From: Planctomycetota bacterium
Lineage (GTDB): Bacteria; Planctomycetota; Phycisphaerae; UBA1845; UTPLA1
Length of the DNA: 8,099 nt
Direction: 5' to 3'
Assembly (NCBI GenBank): GCA_027295245.1
Contig: JAPULF010000370.1
Location: 1 to 8,099 of the forward strand
Made by a program: the position numbers and the translations under genes. The notes under the pieces were generated by a model. It saw nothing but the letters and a program-made list of their open reading frames with translations. It did not search any database and was not told the DNA's origin. Positions 6,638-8,099 of the stretch are shown piece by piece (the stretch's first letter is position 1; every line of letters begins with the position of its first letter).

Positions 6638-7705
6638 TCAGCGCGAGGCGTTGCCATCCGAGGCGGTGCTTTGTGATCGGCGCGCCAATGTCTTGGCCGT
6701 CTTGTAATACGCCAGCGCCTTTTCATGCACCTCTTCGCCGTCCGACAATTCGACCGCTCGCGCCTGGGTCTTGATGGCGATGTCAATCATGCCGAGTTCA
6801 CATTGCACCCGGGCGACCATCGCCAGTACCCCGGGGTCCTCGCCTTCCGCCAGCTTTTCGGCACGCATAGCGCACCGCCACAGTCGCTCCGCGTCGCGCT
6901 CAGGCGGCGGTCGGCCGAGTTCCATTTCCACGATGGCCCCCATCCCTTCGAGAGAGTCTCGCAGCGCCGACTCCATTTTCTTTTCCAGGGCCGGGATTTG
7001 ATCTTCCATGTCGAATTCGCCCAGGAAGTGTCGCTTCATCATGTACGGCTTCATCTCTTCCGGAACCACGACCATCATCTTGTCGAGCAACTTGAACATC
7101 TCGTCCTTGTCTTGCTCGCGATACGCTTCGTTGAAATCCTCCATGAGTGATTCGAGTTTCTTCTTTCTCGTCGCCTTGTTCTTGGCGGCTTCGAGGTCGA
7201 ACTTGCCGGCGAGCACGGCCTTGATTGTCGATTCGAGCTGAGGATTTGCCGGGTGACCGCTCCAAACCACGGTGCCGCCCTTGTCGACGAGATAGGCGTG
7301 TGGGATGCCCCCGATGTCATCCATGTACTTGTTGGTGGTTGCCATTTCGTCGTCGATTCCAACGTGGTAGGTCATCTTCTTCATTTTCTTGACGAACGGG
7401 GCTACCGTTTCCTCGTCCTCGTTGCTGATGCCGAGGACGATCAGGCCGCCTTCTCTGTACTTCTCTTGCAGCTTGGCGATGTGCGGAATGTTTTGGATGC
7501 ACGGTCCGCACCAGGTCGCCCAGAATTCGACCAGAAAGACGCGATGGCCTTTGACGCCGTCGCCGGGTACCGCGGACGGACTGCCGTTGAACCACGTTTC
7601 CACCTTGACGGGCGGGGCCTTTTCGCCGATGGCCGGCGAGGCAAGGGCGGGGGCTGCGTGGAGAATGACCAGGGCGGCCGTGGCTGCGATCGATCGAATC
7701 ATCAT
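6638..7705 (-). CDS. secreted TlpA/ResA-like thioredoxin-fold protein with helical C-terminal extension
   Basis: This is an exported thiol-disulfide oxidoreductase, 355 residues long. A signal peptide covers about 1-22, with a likely cut after ALA. A TlpA/ResA-type thioredoxin domain follows (about 25-168): VEFWATWCGPC places the redox cysteines at C66 and C69, and GGIPHAYLVD carries the cis-proline P135. TlpA-family proteins usually end near here, at about 150-190 residues. This one continues with a lysine-, glutamate- and methionine-rich helical region (about 170-265), then a TPR-like helix pair (about 290-340, GMIDIAIKTQARAVELSDGE). The extension may bind a partner protein or the substrate to be reduced or oxidised; that is inference. 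Two ATGs stand in tandem at 7705 and 7702, and GTGAGG just upstream could serve either. It lies upstream of and in line with the beta-lactamase gene and divergent from bpt. Whether it acts in cytochrome c maturation or general disulfide control is not shown. Confidence 0.9.
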   Translation of the reverse strand: MMIRSIAATAALVILHAAPALASPAIGEKAPPVKVETWFNGSPSAVPGDGVKGHRVFLVEFWATWCGPCIQNIPHIAKLQEKYREGGLIVLGISNEDEETVAPFVKKMKKMTYHVGIDDEMATTNKYMDDIGGIPHAYLVDKGGTVVWSGHPANPQLESTIKAVLAGKFDLEAAKNKATRKKKLESLMEDFNEAYREQDKDEMFKLLDKMMVVVPEEMKPYMMKRHFLGEFDMEDQIPALEKKMESALRDSLEGMGAIVEMELGRPPPERDAERLWRCAMRAEKLAEGEDPGVLAMVARVQCELGMIDIAIKTQARAVELSDGEEVHEKALAYYKTAKTLARRSQSTASDGNASR

Positions 7706-7771
7706 GGAATCCTCACTAGGGTCGGCTGCGCCGCCCGACGAAAATCAGACGAATATGTTATTCTAACCCAT
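7706..7771. promoter_or_regulatory. divergent promoter region between thioredoxin-like gene and bpt
   Basis: These 66 bases must drive both genes. An AT-rich island sits in GC-rich sequence. On the minus strand TAGAAT (plus 7760-7765) matches TATAAT at five of six positions. On the plus strand TATTCT (7759-7764) matches at four of six and ends seven bases before the GTG at 7772. Neither has a convincing -35 box. The two possible -10 boxes overlap, so the two directions might compete for polymerase. Confidence 0.4.
7751..7763. repeat. 13-base inverted repeat, possible operator
   Basis: GAATA (7751-7755) and TATTC (7759-7763) are perfect reverse complements around TGT. The site overlaps the possible -10 boxes of both divergent genes, the place for a repressor to act. 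A 5-base half-site is short, and AT-rich promoter sequence can produce this by chance. Confidence 0.35.
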
Positions 7772-8099
7772 GTGAACCGGCAAAGCAGCCAGAACATTTC
7801 ATCGATTTCGCTCCCCCTGTTTCGTAGCGAGCCGCATCGGTGCCCCTATCTCCCCGACCGCATGGCCGAGGACCTCTTCACCGTCGAAGCCCATCTGGAG
7901 CCGGCTCGATACCAGTACATGATGGATCTCGGATTTCGACGCAGCGGCAGGGTGGTTTACCGCCCGGCCTGCGACGGCTGCTCCGAATGCGTCCCGATTC
8001 GCGTCCCGGTGTCTGAATTCGCGCCGAGCAGGTCGCAGCGTCGCGTACTGCGGCGCAACGCGGACATTCACGTCCAAATCGGCTCGCCGAAGAGCAGCG
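7772..8099 (+). CDS. bpt: Bpt/Ate family aminoacyl-tRNA-protein transferase, partial (3' end outside window)
   Basis: This cytosolic enzyme moves leucine (Bpt) or arginine (Ate) from a charged tRNA onto protein N-termini. In bacteria Bpt leucylates N-terminal Asp/Glu, creating N-degrons read by ClpS/ClpAP. The first 109 codons are seen. CPYLPDRMAEDLF (24-36) holds the conserved N-terminal C-x-YLPDR motif, and LGFRRSGRVVYRP (53-65) leads into C67-x2-C70-x2-C73. VPIRVPVSEF and SRSQRRVLRRN (86-96) are family hallmarks. The usual length is about 235-250 residues, so over half is off the edge. The start is uncertain. The GTG at 7772 is the best in-frame choice and fits the usual N-terminus; no in-frame ATG exists until codon 31, inside the conserved region. 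No ribosome binding site precedes the GTG, and an out-of-frame ATG-TGA overlaps it. Leucyl versus arginyl specificity cannot be decided from this half. Confidence 0.9.
   Translation, partial: MNRQSSQNISSISLPLFRSEPHRCPYLPDRMAEDLFTVEAHLEPARYQYMMDLGFRRSGRVVYRPACDGCSECVPIRVPVSEFAPSRSQRRVLRRNADIHVQIGSPKSS

Noticed and set aside
7799..8077. Minus-strand frame opposite bpt
   Set aside because: Complement of conserved Bpt motifs, so a shadow.

Overview
The window comes from a GC-rich chromosome and reads like an environmental Gram-negative-type bacterium. A member of the Planctomycetota is my best guess. The basis is gene style only: tandem TPR proteins, a COG4152/COG1668-type ABC exporter and a secreted TlpA-like thioredoxin with a long helical tail. 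No marker gene fixes the taxonomy. No rRNA, tRNA, CRISPR array, transposase, phage gene or plasmid function was seen.

Layout: positions 1 to 7705 are read from the minus strand, and one gene at the right edge runs on the plus strand. In minus-strand transcription order (right to left) the genes are: a secreted thioredoxin-fold protein (6638-7705); a class D (OXA-like) beta-lactamase lipoprotein (5646-6464); a 336-base gap with small hairpins; an ABC exporter ATPase (4392-5309) overlapping its ABC-2 permease (3086-4399) by 8 bases; a 154-base gap; and two tandem TPR proteins (1651-2931 and 1-1633, the second cut by the window edge). At 7772 a gene for a Bpt/Ate-type aminoacyl-tRNA-protein transferase starts on the plus strand and leaves the window at 8099. 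The 66 bases between it and the thioredoxin gene form a divergent promoter region.

The ABC pair is a clear two-gene operon: overlapping genes, with an ideal ribosome binding site for the second inside the first. The two TPR genes are 17 bases apart, share architecture and repeat style, and look like an old tandem duplication. The thioredoxin-like protein and the beta-lactamase are both exported, but a 173-base gap separates them and nothing in the sequence proves they act together. Bpt tags N-terminal acidic residues of cytosolic proteins for ClpS/ClpAP degradation and has no obvious link to its neighbours.

I did not find a convincing new multi-gene system. The items most worth a second look are the complete stand-alone OXA-like enzyme, the 13-base inverted repeat between the divergent genes, the start-stop arrangement at the bpt start, the paired TPR genes with a histidine-bearing repeat signature, and the helical/TPR-like extension on the thioredoxin domain.
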